From contig MNCI01028403.1 of NCBI GenBank assembly GCA_015680685.1, positions 334,669 to 398,668 on the forward strand: a DNA stretch of 64,000 bases, written 5' to 3'. A program made the translations under genes and the position numbers. Shown here in pieces: positions 1 to 11,999 of the stretch (positions are counted from its first letter, which is position 1; each line of letters starts with the position of its first letter). Under the pieces are notes generated by a model. That model had not been told where the DNA came from and ran no database searches. It saw nothing but the letters and a program-made list of their open reading frames with translations. The stretch comes from Gnetum montanum. Lineage: Eukaryota; Streptophyta; Gnetopsida; Gnetales; Gnetaceae.

Positions 1-1144
1 TTCAAGCTTTTCATAGGGGCTAATTTCACCCCCTAACCAAGATATTTTTCTTAATTTTTTAAGAACTTCTAGTTGGTCATAATGTTTTTTCTTTTCTTCA
101 TACAAGGTTTTCTTAAAGCCCACCATTATCATTATCGAGTTGGTGGTCATTTTGTGCTACATTGGTCATCCTAGGATGAATACCCCACTTCCCAATATGT
201 CTTTGGGTAAGGCTTTACTATGGTTTTGGCCTAGGGTAATGGAATTCCTTACCTACATCCTTTAAAACTTCAGTGTGATGTTGTGGTTACACTTGTTTAC
301 AAATGTGGATGGGGCCATAGTGGAGACCCTTCTATCTTGTACATCTGATCTTATTGTTAGGTTTATTACTAACAATTTTCCTCCTAGGATAGTAGGGGGA
401 AATATAGATGTAATTAGTACATACTACCTCATAAAGATCTAGACGATGCTAGAGTATAGTTAGTGTAATGTTGATAATACTTTGATGGTGGTGCATAGAG
501 CCCACACGTTGTTCTAGAATCCACCTAGCATTGTGTATCATCTACAAGGATAAGCATGGCTATTGTAGTATTTTTATGGCTTTATTGGCTAAACTACCTT
601 TCCAAACATTATTAACTTGATGAACTTCTTACAAGTACAAAGTTAATGATCAAACCTTGGTAGTGGCTCAAATCACTGTAGATGAATTCACCAAAGGCCC
701 CCAAATTAGAGTTTTTTTGTATCAATAGTTAAGATGGGAATTTGATGAATATTCTACAAGATTCAACCTTGTATACCAAAAGTGTAAGGATGATTGGATG
801 ATGCACGACTAGTGGGTAGAATCTAATCACTCCATGGATCACACCCTTGTAGTTGGGACCTTCACTCAAATCACACCGAAGAAGAAGGAGAAAGGTAAAC
901 ATAAAGGCTATAGCTTCTAAAGCTCTAAGTGTTCTATTACTTTGACTAGTTGTTAAACTTGCTTATGTTGATGCTAAAATTTGGTTGTTGCTTTGCAAGA
1001 CCTTCCACCTTTGTTGATGTCACCATACCACTTTTAGGAGCATGTAATAAGGATACCCTCATCTTGAAGTGTGGTGAGGTGATCCCATCATAGGAGTGGA
1101 TGAGGGGATAGGTGCCTGGGTACGTTCAAGTAAACATCTAATTT
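1..1144. other. No recognisable gene; decayed repeat sequence
   Basis: All six frames are broken by stops. The sequence leads directly into the degenerate plus-strand ORF that follows and is probably part of the same decayed element. No LTR end, primer site or repeat array was seen. Confidence 0.4.
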
Positions 1145-3580
1145 GTGGGTTTTCTTGACATATTTATGGTAGCTATTCCTTTGATCCTTAGTGCAGAGAA
1201 GCTTCATGTCATTAAATCCTTAAATGAGAAGGCTAGTCATTTTAGCACCACCATTCAGGATGTGAAGGTTAACATCAACATTTATGAGGGCCTCTTTTGT
1301 AGCTTGTTTGATATCCCTGCTGATAGGGCAAAGGTTGCCACTAGAATAGTGAGAGAATTAGGTCATAGTAAGGAAGTTTTGGAGTGGCTTAGTGCCAACA
1401 TGGTCCACTCTAGAATTTCCATGGATGGCGTCATGAACCCTAATGTAAAGGAATCATATCCTTTGTTGAGGCCTCATGCATTTACCAAACTATTATTACA
1501 AAAGAAAGTGATTGGCATTGCATGGGGGTGGACCTTTAAGGAGGTTTTGATGGATGACACTAGGTTTAGTTGGGTGACTACTTTGGTTCCTGGGCTTTAA
1601 GAGGAGATCCTTAGATTCAACATGGACATGTTTATAATAATCCACATGAGTTTTGCATTTTTTGTGGGTTATTTGAAGAGGTTTATAGAGTTTCTAGTGG
1701 TGTATAGGAATGGACAATGGATTCCCGAAGACCCAAGCCAACTTCCTAGGCCTTGGATGAAACACATTTATCCAATGGTGTAGGCCCAAAACCCACCAGA
1801 GGGGATGGATGATTCACTATCCATTATCAATAAGAATCTTCGTGTTATGCAATGTAAATCTTGTAATAGTATGAATGATGAGGAAACTCTCGTGTTTCTA
1901 GTGAGCATCCAGGAGGCCAAATGATGACATATGAAGGCTGAAGGATTAGCTAGGTAGAAACTTAAGAGGCCCATGAAGGAGGTCGCACCAACATCAAATC
2001 AACCTATTCCAAAAAGCTTAAATTTAAGTTTAATTCATTACAATAGATGGTTATAGGTATGTTTTACCCATGTTTGGCTACTTTATGTTTTAAAGTTTAT
2101 GGCTATGTCATGATTTCATGTGTTAAACCAATTTTCTATGTGCTATGATTACAATTAAGTATTAAGTCCTACCAACTCAATCTACCATAGAGGAAGAACA
2201 AAGGCATGAAAAAGAGCCACTCCTAGAGCAACCTGAGATTGAGAGGTTTGTCAATGAAAATATAGATGATCTAGACACCTTGTTTAGTGAGGCAGTGCTA
2301 GGTACATCCCTCATTATCATTCCTGAGAAAGAGGAGGAGAAGCCAAGTATGCACATGCCTTAATCCTTTTGTTATACGATAATGTTTTATTTTGGTTTTC
2401 ATCCTAACTATTTGATGATTGTAATGCTTGTAATAGTTCCTAAGCCACTAGTGCAAGCCCCTATCCCTAATTTTTGTATGAAACCATGAATAGAGACTCT
2501 AGACAAGGTGGAATTCATTTGTAGGATGGCTAAGGACATCATCAATTAGTTGCATTTGAGATAGATAAGAACTTTGTTTTATGTGTCTTAGTTGTTTGGC
2601 TATGTTATAGGCTATGTTTGTGTCATAACTATCTTAGATCATGCATTATGTTTATGATTGTATTTCATGCTTGTGTAATTCCTTCTATGGAGTGGAAATC
2701 TAACAAAGACATGGAGATTGATTCCTTGCCTAAGCTTTCCTTTGATGTATCTATTGTACCCTTGAAGCTATATGAGACTGCTAGTGATGTAGTAATTACA
2801 TGTGCCAAAGTTTTATGGGAGCTACAAAGGTTCAATGAATCCCTATGGGAAGAAGTTATGGCCTTAGGGGAGAAGACTCAATAGTAGGAAAGGATGATTA
2901 GAGATCTCCAAGACTACAAAGCCTTTGTGGAAGCCCAGGTAATTAACTTAGGGGAATTATAGACTAAGGAGATCACGTGGACCTACTAATGGCATACCAT
3001 TTAGGATAAAGTAGTGCTCTAATGGAACATGGTGAAACAACAAATTCAGATGGACCTCATCTCCCAGAAGTTGAGAATTGGAAAGATCATTGAGATTTGG
3101 TCCTATAATGGAATAAGACACAAAAGATCCACAAGCGATAGTACAAGGTAGATCATGGGGCCTACCTCAAGTATCTTAAGGAGGAGTTGGTTGAATGGTA
3201 AAAGAGAGAACTATTCATCTGAGAGTGCTTATTATCTTTTTGAGAATACCATCAAGGTGGAACAATCCCCTACTCCTTGAATTATCACTATTAGAGGTGA
3301 GACTTCTACAACTACTATTACCTAGGAGCCACCTACTTGGATCACGATAGATAGGATTGGTATCCTTTCTGGTGTTGATCTTGGCGATGTTGACTAGGTC
3401 AATATGATGGAGGACCAGATCTCCATTATTTCAACGAAGGCCTTCCACATCTACCCCTAGAATTTATGGAGATGGAATCCCCATAGGTTTGATACATTTC
3501 ACATTTTAGTTTTTATTTTTGTTTATGGTTTTGGCTATGGATTACTAACTAGCTATGTGTTGTTGTATTTTAGGCCTTAG
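1145..3580 (+). pseudogene. Degenerate intron-bearing ORF, probably from a retroelement
   Basis: An open segment of 151 codons (1145-1600) is followed by shorter coding-like stretches at about 2165-2345 (acidic, glutamate-rich), 2690-2880 and 2895-3480. Between them lie AT-rich stretches with GT at the start and AG at the end that look like short introns, near 2057-2158, 2349-2441 and 3485-3573. Frame stops occur inside the exon-like parts, so it is not functional as given. The later part is rich in Glu, Lys and Gln and could form coiled coil. I do not recognise the family. The setting, beside gypsy remnants, and the likeness in style to the antisense gene inside element D suggest a retroelement accessory ORF or a captured gene. 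Confidence 0.35.
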
Positions 3581-4440
3581 GGAACATTGGTGCCCTAATG
3601 GTGATAGTGGGAATGACCCACCACTTCCTCCTTTGAATGTCCCTCAATAGCCTCCATCAGCTTAGTCTAGTATGTTGGATATATATTTTTATTTCCATCT
3701 TGATGGACATGATTAGGAAAGACTATGGTTATTATTTTTTGACATTCTTGCCACACAGTGTGGCCATGACTATGTATGTTATGGATACTTTAAATTTAAA
3801 TTCTAAATTTTGGTTTTATTTTTAGCTATCTATATTGTTATAGTAAGTATTGTAAATGTTATGAACATTGTAAATTGCTTTCTTGACATTTTGGTTATAA
3901 CCTTAAATGACTAATCAATGTGATAATAGACTAAATAAAAAGAAATATAATAAAAGAAATGTTTTCTAGTTTTAGGCCATAGCAAACACAATTTGTTTTA
4001 TTTTGCTAGTCTAAGGCCATGGCAACCATGATGCATTGTGGTTACTTTACCATTTTAGGGTCATGGTGGATCATGTTACTAGTTTAAAGTCTTAGCAGAC
4101 TGGTGATGCCAATTTAAGGGCATAGCGGACCATGTTGTGGTATTTTCTTTGCTAGTTTAAGACCACAATAGGTCATGTTGCTAGTTGAAAGTCTTAGTGA
4201 ACTAGTGATTCCAATTTAAGGTCATAGTGGGCTAGTGATAAATGTATATTTATAAGGCTTTTTGATGTTTATAATTTAAGTAAAAGTAAAGAAATACTAT
4301 AATAAGTAAGTAAAAATGCAAATGAAAGTAGAAACTTAGGCTACATGCATAAGCTATGTGTAGAAAGAGTAAAACAAAAATGCACAAAAATTTGTAACAA
4401 CTTGAAAAGGAAATGTTAGGCTATATGGCTATTGATGCAT
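3581..4440. other. Non-coding, AT-rich stretch
   Basis: No gene is visible. It contains the short direct repeats listed separately at 4071-4233 and several decayed variants of the phrase 'ggccatggcaacc' from about 3975 onward, which suggests an old minisatellite-like block. Confidence 0.4.
4071..4233. repeat. Imperfect direct repeat, period about 102 bp
   Basis: The phrase tcatgttactagtttaaag at 4071 recurs as tcatgttgctagttgaaag at 4173. Both are followed by closely matching text (a 'cttag-ga-ctggtgat-ccaatttaag' theme). The second copy is partial. Related decayed phrases lie just upstream. Confidence 0.6.
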
Positions 4441-4599
4441 CTATTATAAGATCATGGGATGAAAATTTTAAGGTGTGCTTCAGTTGTGTAGATTTTTCCA
4501 AATCTTTGAAAGAGTAGGAAATGAGTATGGTCTACACTACACAAGCTTATACTCAACATCATATTCACTAATGATGTTAAGAGGGATTTCATACAATAA

Positions 4600-5140
4600 C
4601 ACATCCCATTACCTATCATTATTAACGTTGGCTTTTAACTCTTTCTTTGGTTAATGGATTTTGTGGCTAGGAGCTTCTTCTACTTCAGACCTGTTCTCCA
4701 TGTTCACATTGTTGATAGCCAAGGGAACCATGCAATCACCATGAATGATGATTTCACCTTCTTTATAAGGAAGGTAAATTTATTAATGGATGGGAGAGGA
4801 CACAACTCATAATTAAGCTAACCAAGGTCTTTGTAGGATCACCAAAAAATTGACAATTATGGGAAATTTCTCCCTTGCCACAAAATCCAAGGAGATTGAC
4901 CCCCTTAACAACAACACTTGATCCATTGAAGGACCTAAGAGCTATAGTGGTTGTAGGCTATACCTACTTAGTTAAACCTAATAATTTAACAATGGTGCAT
5001 GAAATTATTTTAGTTGTGGCCCCATCATCAACATGCAACGAATGCACTCTAAATTACCCTACATGTATGGTTATGAATAGAAGAGCCTTGGTCACTTTGC
5101 CATATTGGGGAATAACCTTTATTTTACTCTCATGAAATAC
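4600..5140 (-). pseudogene. Element C protease region (Ty3/gypsy, Tat-like), decayed
   Basis: Read on the minus strand, 4950-5130 gives a retropepsin-like core: a segment ending HSLHVDDGATTKIIS followed by a leucine-rich KLLGLT turn. This matches the plant gypsy pattern in which VDxGSS is followed by a hydrophobic helix and LGL. The active Asp is present, but the usual Ser/Thr context is altered (DDGAT). Downstream, at about 4720-4765, comes IIHGDCMVPL, resembling the HGD motif that follows the protease in Tat/Athila polyproteins. Stops break the frame. No reverse transcriptase follows before the plus-strand sequence takes over, so the element is truncated 3' of the protease or its RT was deleted. 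Confidence 0.6.
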
Positions 5141-5990
5141 TTAGGTTGTTGACTTCTTCTCCCTTGGCGAGGAAGGAACCATCACTACATGGATGTATTC
5201 CTCATCAGTGGGGACGTCCTCACTAATGGGAATGAAAGTCAACATTATGACTAGCATCTCACAATGTGTGGCAGAAGTCATGATCAAGTTGAACAAGCTT
5301 AGAATTATATTCTTCTACTTGAGATCTTTCATAACTTGATCTATCACATTAAAGAAGTGTTTATCATTGGCCATGGGCTTGCCATCCTAGTTGTGCTATA
5401 CTTCCTCCATGCACCACAAAACAAAGTTTAGCTTTAGGTTGTAATGGTTGGGTCTTTTCCTCATTCTTTTGGTCATGAGTTTTAGGATCCTCCTATGGCT
5501 TGTCGGTTGGGTAGAGGAGGTTCTAAGTATAACAAAGATGGGAGTGGGCTTCAGTGAGACCACTTTCTTTTGTAAGTCTATCTACTTGTCACCCTTGTTA
5601 CTGGGATTTTACTAATGATTCTTCCTTTTCTTAGTTGAGGTCTTTTGGTTGTCAAATGTTGGTTGATAGGAAGAGGTAGTAGCATTAGCCACCAAAGAGG
5701 GTTGTTGCATAGTTGGTTGGGCTATGGATAGTTGGATCATGTTAGGCTATGACACCTTGATTACACAAGATTTCCTCAGAGGTTCTTGTGATGGTACTCT
5801 TATGACAAAAGGGGATCTTGAGTTGTTGGAAGCCCAAGAAACCTCTTCCTCACCCCCATCCCCTATGCATTGTAAAGGGGTACTTGGATCACAAAATGTT
5901 TTCTTAAGGATCTTCAATCATCATCGATTTTCAATGCTGAAATAACATAAGGGCTATCATTGGCATTTAATGGGTCTTTGTAGATCTTCA
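5141..5990 (-). other. Element C, degenerate Gag C-terminal to protease linker
   Basis: This lies between the Gag zinc-knuckle-like segment and the protease on the same strand, so it is the expected linker. It is too decayed to read. A plus-strand open frame at 5724-5945 has no recognisable content and is taken as chance. Confidence 0.4.
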
Positions 5991-5994
5991 TTGA

Positions 5995-7740
5995 CTAATT
6001 TTGCAGCCAGAATAGGTTTGAAGCATCTAAGACCAGCTCCCCCTTATCTATCATCCTATGTAGGTCATCTTTTAGTGTGAGGTAGAAGTCTATGTCACAA
6101 CTAAGTAGTTGGTGATAATGGAAAAAGTAGTCTAGTTTGAAGTACCTAGGAAGTTGTGGGTCATCCATTGTACTCGAGAGGGATCTTTGGCTATTTCTCA
6201 TAATTACTCATGCTTTTTTTGAACAACTTCAGTTATTTTTTTTTATTGCATGTGGCCACTCTTTAGCAATTACTTTAATAACTTGGATGGTTTAGAGGTA
6301 AGAATCTATACTTATTATGGCCTTTTTGCATAAAATATGACCTATTTATAGTAGATGCAATGGCTCTAGAGATTGATGATTAGTTATTATGGTCCTTAGT
6401 GAGGCCCTTGGTTGAATTGACCCTTGGCCCCTAGTTTGTTGTGTTGGCTTCTTTGGACATAGTTTCTATGGCCATGTTTTTTTTTTACTCTTCTCCTTGT
6501 CTCTCCAAGTATGTTGATTTTTATAGGCTATGTAGGTTGAATCATGATTGGCCTCTGGAGCATCCTTGATATTCTTGGTTTGTAAGAATGCCTTGATAAG
6601 GAACTGTAAATCAAGGTATTAAATTTTTGACTTAATAAAGTAATTAAACACTTCCTTAAATATAGCCAAAAGGTATGCTTTTGCTATAGTCTTTGGTATT
6701 TCATTCAATAGTTCATTCCACCTCTGGATTAACTTTTGTACAAGTTCTAGGGATCCTTGTTTAACCTTTATAAGTTGATTAAGCATGGTGTTGGAATTTA
6801 ACTTATAGTTGAAGTGCTTAACAAATTGGGCTATAAAGTCCTCTAGAGAAAATGTGGATCCTCTATGTAATGTGTGGTACCAATCAAGTGCTTTCGTAGT
6901 CAAAGACATGAGAAAAATCCTATGATAGTATGAGGGCAAGGTTGCAAAGAGTAAGAACTTGGATTGAAGGTAATATGAATGCATTGGGATCACCTTATTT
7001 ATTATACTTACTAAATTAAGGAATAGGGAAAGTAGGAGGAAGTTTCAATGGTGCAACCATAGGACTAATGGGATCATCCTGGTAAAAGTTCATGATCTTG
7101 ATAGTTTGTAAAGTAGAGGCTTTAACTCTCTTCAAGTCCTTTTTCAAGTCCTAGATCATCTGGAAAGCTTGATCTAGTTCTTGCGGTGGCCCTATTAGTT
7201 GTGGGGCTTGCACATATGGTTATGGAATCTATTGTGAGGCTTGTAGCTTGTGGGCCAAATAAAGAAAAGGATGTTTGTGCTAGTACCTAAGGCACAAATG
7301 GAAGAAAGGGGGTGTGTGATCCTGGAGTTTCTTGGGGTCCCATGGTGGACTTCACATGAGCGATTAGTGGGTTTTTGGTAGTGAAAATAATCATCTATGG
7401 TTGTGTAGATTGAGGATTTGTGTCAAATTACATTGAAAAGTTAGAGGTTTTTGGTTGTGACATTGGTTGAGTTTGATGTGTGGCTATGATTAGTTTGGGA
7501 ATAGCCATAGTAGGGTTGGAGGGAGTGGAAGATGGTGGCATCATGTCTATGGAGAAAATGAAAGTGTTAGATGAAGGCATGGTGAACTTGGGAGATGTTT
7601 TTTGGAAAAATCATCCTATGATGTTTTTGGGTTCAAATTCTACCTTGAGCTCATCCTCCTCTTGTTGCTCTTCTAAGCTATGCTTGTCATCTTCCTCCTC
7701 CATTGTAATCAATTGCGCTAGGATGCTAACATAGATATCA
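5995..7740 (-). pseudogene. Element C Gag (Ty3/gypsy, Tat-like), decayed
   Basis: The capsid-like Retrotrans_gag region is open at 6993-6619: KALDWYHTLHRGSTFSLEDF matches the pattern of Ala-x-x-Trp-Tyr, then Leu, then Ser-x-x-Asp-Phe, followed by a region like QRWNELLNEIP. Upstream (about 7100-7050) the phrase LPPTFPIP followed by FSKYN resembles the LPPxFxxPxFxKYDG entry of Tat-type Gag. Downstream (6201-5995) a segment with YHQLLSCDIDFYLTLKDDL matches the CxYHxxxGHDTxxCxxLK knuckle region with its Cys and His residues partly lost. Several stops and frame changes show that it is dead. Confidence 0.75.
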
Positions 7741-8365
7741 TTGAGGGGTATTTGGTCATATGGGAAGATAATATACTTTTTCCCATCTTAATGTACGAGT
7801 TTAAATTCTATTTTTACCTCTACTTCCACATGGTGAAGCCAACTTTCGAAAGTTTGATGGCTTCTAAAATAATTAAACCACCCACTTTAGAAACTTAGAA
7901 AAAGAAATTGGTAGCAAAAAGGAAAAGGGGGGAAAGATATCAATGTTGGCTTTAGGCTAAAAAATTCATAGCAAGTGCTATGAAATGCCACCATCCAACC
8001 ACTTGCAACTTCCATGCTATAGTTTTGGTCACAAAGGGGGAAGGGTCAACATTGATCTTTTGGAGTTTTTGGTGGGATACCAATGTTGACCTTGAAATTT
8101 GTAGCAACTATTATACAAATCTTGAATACCCAAACACTTGCAACTTTTATGTTGAGCTTTAATTACAAGGGAGATAGGTTGCAACATTGGTTTTTGATGG
8201 TTTCAAAGGTTTTAATGTCAAAATCACAAGTTTTTGTAATAAATGACAACGTTGGCAATAAGGTAAACTAATTTAGACATAGAAATTAGATAGTGACCCT
8301 CCTTCTAGCACTAAGAAAACTATTGCAGTTAATAAAATTGATCATTGAAAAATCAATAGATCCAG
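7741..8365. other. Non-coding, with repeated AACATTG-type motifs in both orientations
   Basis: No gene is visible. The phrase ggtcaacattg at about 8044 and its exact reverse complement caatgttgacc at about 8083 form an 11-bp inverted repeat. Further half-sites lie near 7943, 8181 and 8249. A purine tract (aaaaaggaaaaggggggaaa) lies near 7915. The block may be LTR or leader sequence of element C. Confidence 0.45.
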
Positions 8366-9445
8366 TGTAGCAGCCTCAACCCTAAATCCCCAAGGTCTTA
8401 AAAAAATGGAATTTGAGGTGCCTTGGCTAGTTCGATAGATTAACCAAGGACTTAGCTGGGTTGGAAAATTGGGTTATAACAATAAAATGCTAAAAATGAT
8501 AACAAATGTGAATAATGCATAGAAAATAAACAAATATAGTTTGCATACAAAACTCAAAACTTAAAACTTTATTGAGAAAGAATAAAGAATAAGTTTGAGA
8601 AATGTGTACAAATGTTACTTGAGTGGGTAGTAGGGGGTCCATTTAGATGGTGGTTTAGGTCTGTTGGAGTAGATGCAATCAACTCCACGAGTTGAATGTC
8701 CTACCACTCCCGATGCTATTGAACCTCCTATGCTGCTACTCTGGACTTGCAACATTGGCTTTGGTGGGTGTTGAGAATTGTGAAGAATCCAAGTTGCTCA
8801 AGTGCTCTATGCTAGAAGTTGGGAATCCTAAGAATGCAACATGGGGCTTGAAAATTTACAAATCCCAAAGGATATTACAAAGTCACAAGGTCATAGGGTT
8901 TTCATGTTGGGTTCTAGAGAATACAAGTGTGGGAACCTGCTAAAAGTCTTAAGTGCTTGAAGATGTCCAAGTGTATAAGTGTGAAAAAATTGCTAATTGT
9001 GAAAAACTACTTAACCATGGAGAAATTATGGAACCAAAGAGCTAAACCAAAAGTCCTAAACTGGTAAATGGTGTTTGAGGCTAGCTTTTAGAGGTTTTTG
9101 GCCTTGAATGGGGCTACAAAATGACTTTAATTTGGTTGCATAATAGCAGCAAATTAGTTGTAATTTTGCTACAAATTTCTACCTCATTCAAGTTAGATGG
9201 GTGCCTAAATTTGAGGGATTACCATATATAGTAAGTGCCTTTTGCCATGGCCATTTTGTTTACTATAAATAGTAATCAAGGCATAGTTTCTACGCTGGAG
9301 ATGAATATTCCATGTTGAGCCTTCTGCCATCGTTGTTGAAGTGGTTGGTCAATGTTGGAGTGCATGGAGTGTTGAAATTTGACTTTTCTTGGCTTCCACA
9401 TTGGGGCCATGTAGTTTCCATGATGGGAAGGGTTGGGGGGTGGGA

Positions 9446-9484
<39 letters not shown>
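8366..9484 (-). mobile_element. LTR-like sequence, right part lost in gap
   Basis: Begins tgtagcagcctcaaccc, a typical gypsy LTR edge (minus-strand sense end ...GCTACA). A TATA-like palindrome, tactataaatagtaa, lies at 9261-9275. To its right (upstream in the minus sense) are more AACATTG/CAATGTT-type motifs, around 9313 and 9350. No second copy was found to prove the LTR, and no convincing primer site is adjacent. It could be the 5' LTR of element C or the 3' LTR of element B. Confidence 0.4.
9452..9484. repeat. (GA)n microsatellite ending at the gap
   Basis: An uninterrupted GA run reaches the first N. The gap was probably caused by this simple repeat. Confidence 0.95.
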
Positions 9485-9680
9485 NNNNNNNNNNNNNNNN
9501 NNNNNNNNNNNNNNNNNNNNNNNNNNNNNNNNNNNNNNNNNNNNNNNNNNNNNNNNNNNNNNNNNNNNNNNNNNNNNNNNNNNNNNNNNNNNNNNNNNNN
9601 NNNNNNNNNNNNNNNNNNNNNNNNNNNNNNNNNNNNNNNNNNNNNNNNNNNNNNNNNNNNNNNNNNNNNNNNNNNNNNNN
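9485..9680. other. Assembly gap (196 N)
   Basis: A run of Ns. It falls within element B, where the C-terminal part of RT and the integrase would be expected, so missing domains cannot be called truly absent. Confidence 1.
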
Positions 9681-10350
9681 ACTAGCTAACTTTGTTCACT
9701 TGGGGAATGAGGATTTGATCACTTATAAGGCATTTTTTAGCCCCAAAGGTATGGAATATGTGAGATTTCCCCTCGTGGATTACAATCTTCAAATTTACAA
9801 TGAATTTTTATCTTGAGTTTAATGGGGTGAAAGCTCCATAGTGAAAATTGGCTATAACATATAAATTTTTGTGGTGCTTCACTTACTTACTAAGATTTGA
9901 TTATATCTTGAATATCCATCTAAAAAGGAATACATTTATGCACTGTTCTTGATTTTCAAGCGTTCTTCCATAAGGGGAAGTGGGTAATTATCCTTAATGC
10001 AAGAAGTATTAAGGTTACAAAAATCAATACATAACCATAATTCACTTGTTCGTTTTCTAATAGGCTCTAAATTTAATATCCAACTTAAATGTCTCATAGG
10101 ATAAATAATTTTAGATTCTAAAAGTTTATCAATTTATTCTTTCATCAAAGTTTCAATATTGGGATTAATAGGTCTATGTTTTTTGTCTAAATGATTTGGA
10201 TTCAAGTTTAAGAGGTATAGTGTGTATCATCATGAGAGGATTAAATGATTTAATATCCTCATTAGTCCAAGCTAAAACGTCATTAAATTCATGTAACAAT
10301 TTAATCAAGATTTTTTTCACCTGCATGCAAGTAGGCTCCTATTTTAATAG
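9681..10350 (-). pseudogene. Element B reverse transcriptase, N-terminal half (Ty3/gypsy), decayed
   Basis: Read on the minus strand from about 10350, this begins LHEFNDVLAWTNEDIKSFNP, matching the FxDVFAWxxxDMPG entry of plant gypsy RT. It continues with IDKLLESKIIYP, then LWLCIDFCNLN (the RxCVDFRxLN motif) and DNYPLP. Nearer the gap, at about 9760-9700, IPLGLKNALISDQ matches the MPFGLKNAGATYQ motif. Stops and frame changes are frequent. The catalytic YxDD would fall in the gap. This RT lies downstream of an RNase H-like domain (10672-11067) in the reading direction, which is not the canonical order. Confidence 0.75.
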
Positions 10351-10671
10351 GGTAGTGTTGTCCTTTCTTTTGGATTTGAATTGTCTCTATTTTGGCTAAC
10401 CTTTACCAACTAGTATTCTTAGATATTTCTTTAGTTTTTGTATATAGGTCATCAAAAAATATTCTCTAGTTGCTATTTCAAGAGAGATTTTATTTAAAAA
10501 TATGACATCATTGGTTATATATTCTTAAGAAATATTCCAACATAGATCACTAAATTTATCCTTGGAAAATAAAAATTCATAAATGCGATTATCATCAATA
10601 ACAACTTGGAAAGAAATGATATTATTTGGAATAGAATAAGACTTAACCTTTTCAATGATAAATCTAGAATC

Positions 10672-11067
10672 CTAAGCATTGTTTCTAAAAGGGACATCTA
10701 CAATAGTGGGCATTTGAGTTAATGCATCAAAAACATAATTTTCTTCTCTAGTAACTTGTTCAATAGATATGTAATCAAATTCCTTAAAAAGTTCAAGGAT
10801 GTAAACTTTATATGCTTTCATGGTAGCATCCTTATCATCAAAATTTTCATTAACTTGATTTACTATTAGTGTAAATTCACTATAAATATTGAGTTTGGAT
10901 ATGTCATAATATTCATCTAGCTTGATTCCATGTATAAGTGCTTCATACTCAATGATGTTGGTAGTCATAAGTTGTCCAAAATTGATGGCTTTAAGGACAG
11001 GAGCTTCACCAAGAGGTATGAGCATTATTCTGGCTCCACATCCTTTCTTAGAAGAGGCATAATTCAC
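10672..11067 (-). pseudogene. Element B RNase H-like domain, lying upstream of the RT
   Basis: A 131-codon open frame. It reads like plant retroelement RNase H (RVT_3 type): KKGCGARIMLIPLGEAP for the first strands, NIIEYEALIHGIK for the helix with the conserved Glu, IYSEFTLIVNQVN for the strand that normally reads GDSxLvxxQV, and NYVFDALTQM for the C-terminal D-A-L motif. The first catalytic Asp (expected in FDGAS) appears as MNYAS, and the GDS Asp is lost. The open frame starts within the domain, so the true start is upstream. It sits between the protease-like segment (11675-11929) and the RT (9681-10350), giving the order PR-RNaseH-RT. Confidence 0.7.
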
Positions 11068-11069
11068 CC

Positions 11070-11357
11070 TTAATATATAAGTTCTTGGACTAGAAAATAT
11101 GAAAAATTAGTCCTTTGATCAATGTAATAATGATCATCATCAAAATTTGTCTCACCTTCTAATGCTTCAATGATCAAAACCTCATTTATATCTTTGTACT
11201 TTCCTAATGGTGGTGGATTATCAAAAAGAAATTTTTTTCCATCATGTTGATGATAAGACATGATATCTTCATAAATTTCTTGACATTTTTTAAAAGCTTC
11301 ATAATATTGGATGTAATATGTATACCCAAAAGGATTTATTTTTAAAATTTCATTCAA
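11070..11357 (-). pseudogene. Element B linker segment between protease and RNase H
   Basis: A 95-codon open frame, acidic and rich in Tyr and Asp, directly followed on the same strand by the RNase H-like segment. No motif is recognised. By position it is part of the element B polyprotein. Confidence 0.45.
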
Positions 11358-11674
11358 TCATCATTCATAATATATTTGCCAAGTCCAAGTTCAATAACTC
11401 CAATAAAAAGATTCGTATTTTGATTTTCCAGAGATTGATTTTGTTGATTAAAAGTTGTTACTACATGTTTATAAAACGGTTCTCTTTGTATAACAACATA
11501 TTTAGATTTTTATTTAATGGGAATTAATAACTTTGAAAAATCTGATCAAAAAAAGCCCCTAAACTAGGCTCTGAATATCCTTGATAGAAGCACACCATAA
11601 GTGGATGACATGTTGACTACTAAAATATCTATATAAAATGCAAAAGTAGGGTATTATTTAAGTTACACTTTCAC

Positions 11675-11929
11675 TTATTTTAATGAACCTACCACAAGTA
11701 CATTTGATCCTTCAATTTGTATCACACTTCTTACTTGTGGTAGCATTTGTACTCCTAACATTTTACACACTTCTAATGGCATGGCACTAATAGTTGTGCT
11801 AGAATACATTAAGCAATTGTAAACATTCTTACCTAAAATAATCAAGCTTGTTAAGAAAGGTTGTTGATCTTTCTTGTTTAACATGAAATTGCTTGAATTT
11901 TGTATTGATAGAGCATTAGGACTTTCCAC
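11675..11929 (-). pseudogene. Element B retropepsin-like protease, decayed
   Basis: An 84-codon open frame reading NCLMYSSTTISAMPLEVCKM, then LGVQ and a strand VIQIEGSNVLVVG. This fits the plant gypsy protease pattern (valine/isoleucine-D-S/T-G-A-S, then IMPxxVxxxLGL), with the catalytic triad DSG changed to YSS, so the enzyme is inactive. It lies between Gag (to the right) and the RNase H/RT segments (to the left), as expected for a minus-strand element. Confidence 0.65.
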
Positions 11930-11999
11930 AAAATGAACTTGTTTTTCGGTTATTAAAGATTTTTCTTTATTAGTTTTAGTGTATGAAATATCTTTTGGA

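Noticed and set aside
9312-9689. Open frames spanning the N run near 9.4 kb
   Set aside because: They consist of GA-repeat codons (RERE...) and unknown residues through the gap; no evidence of a gene.
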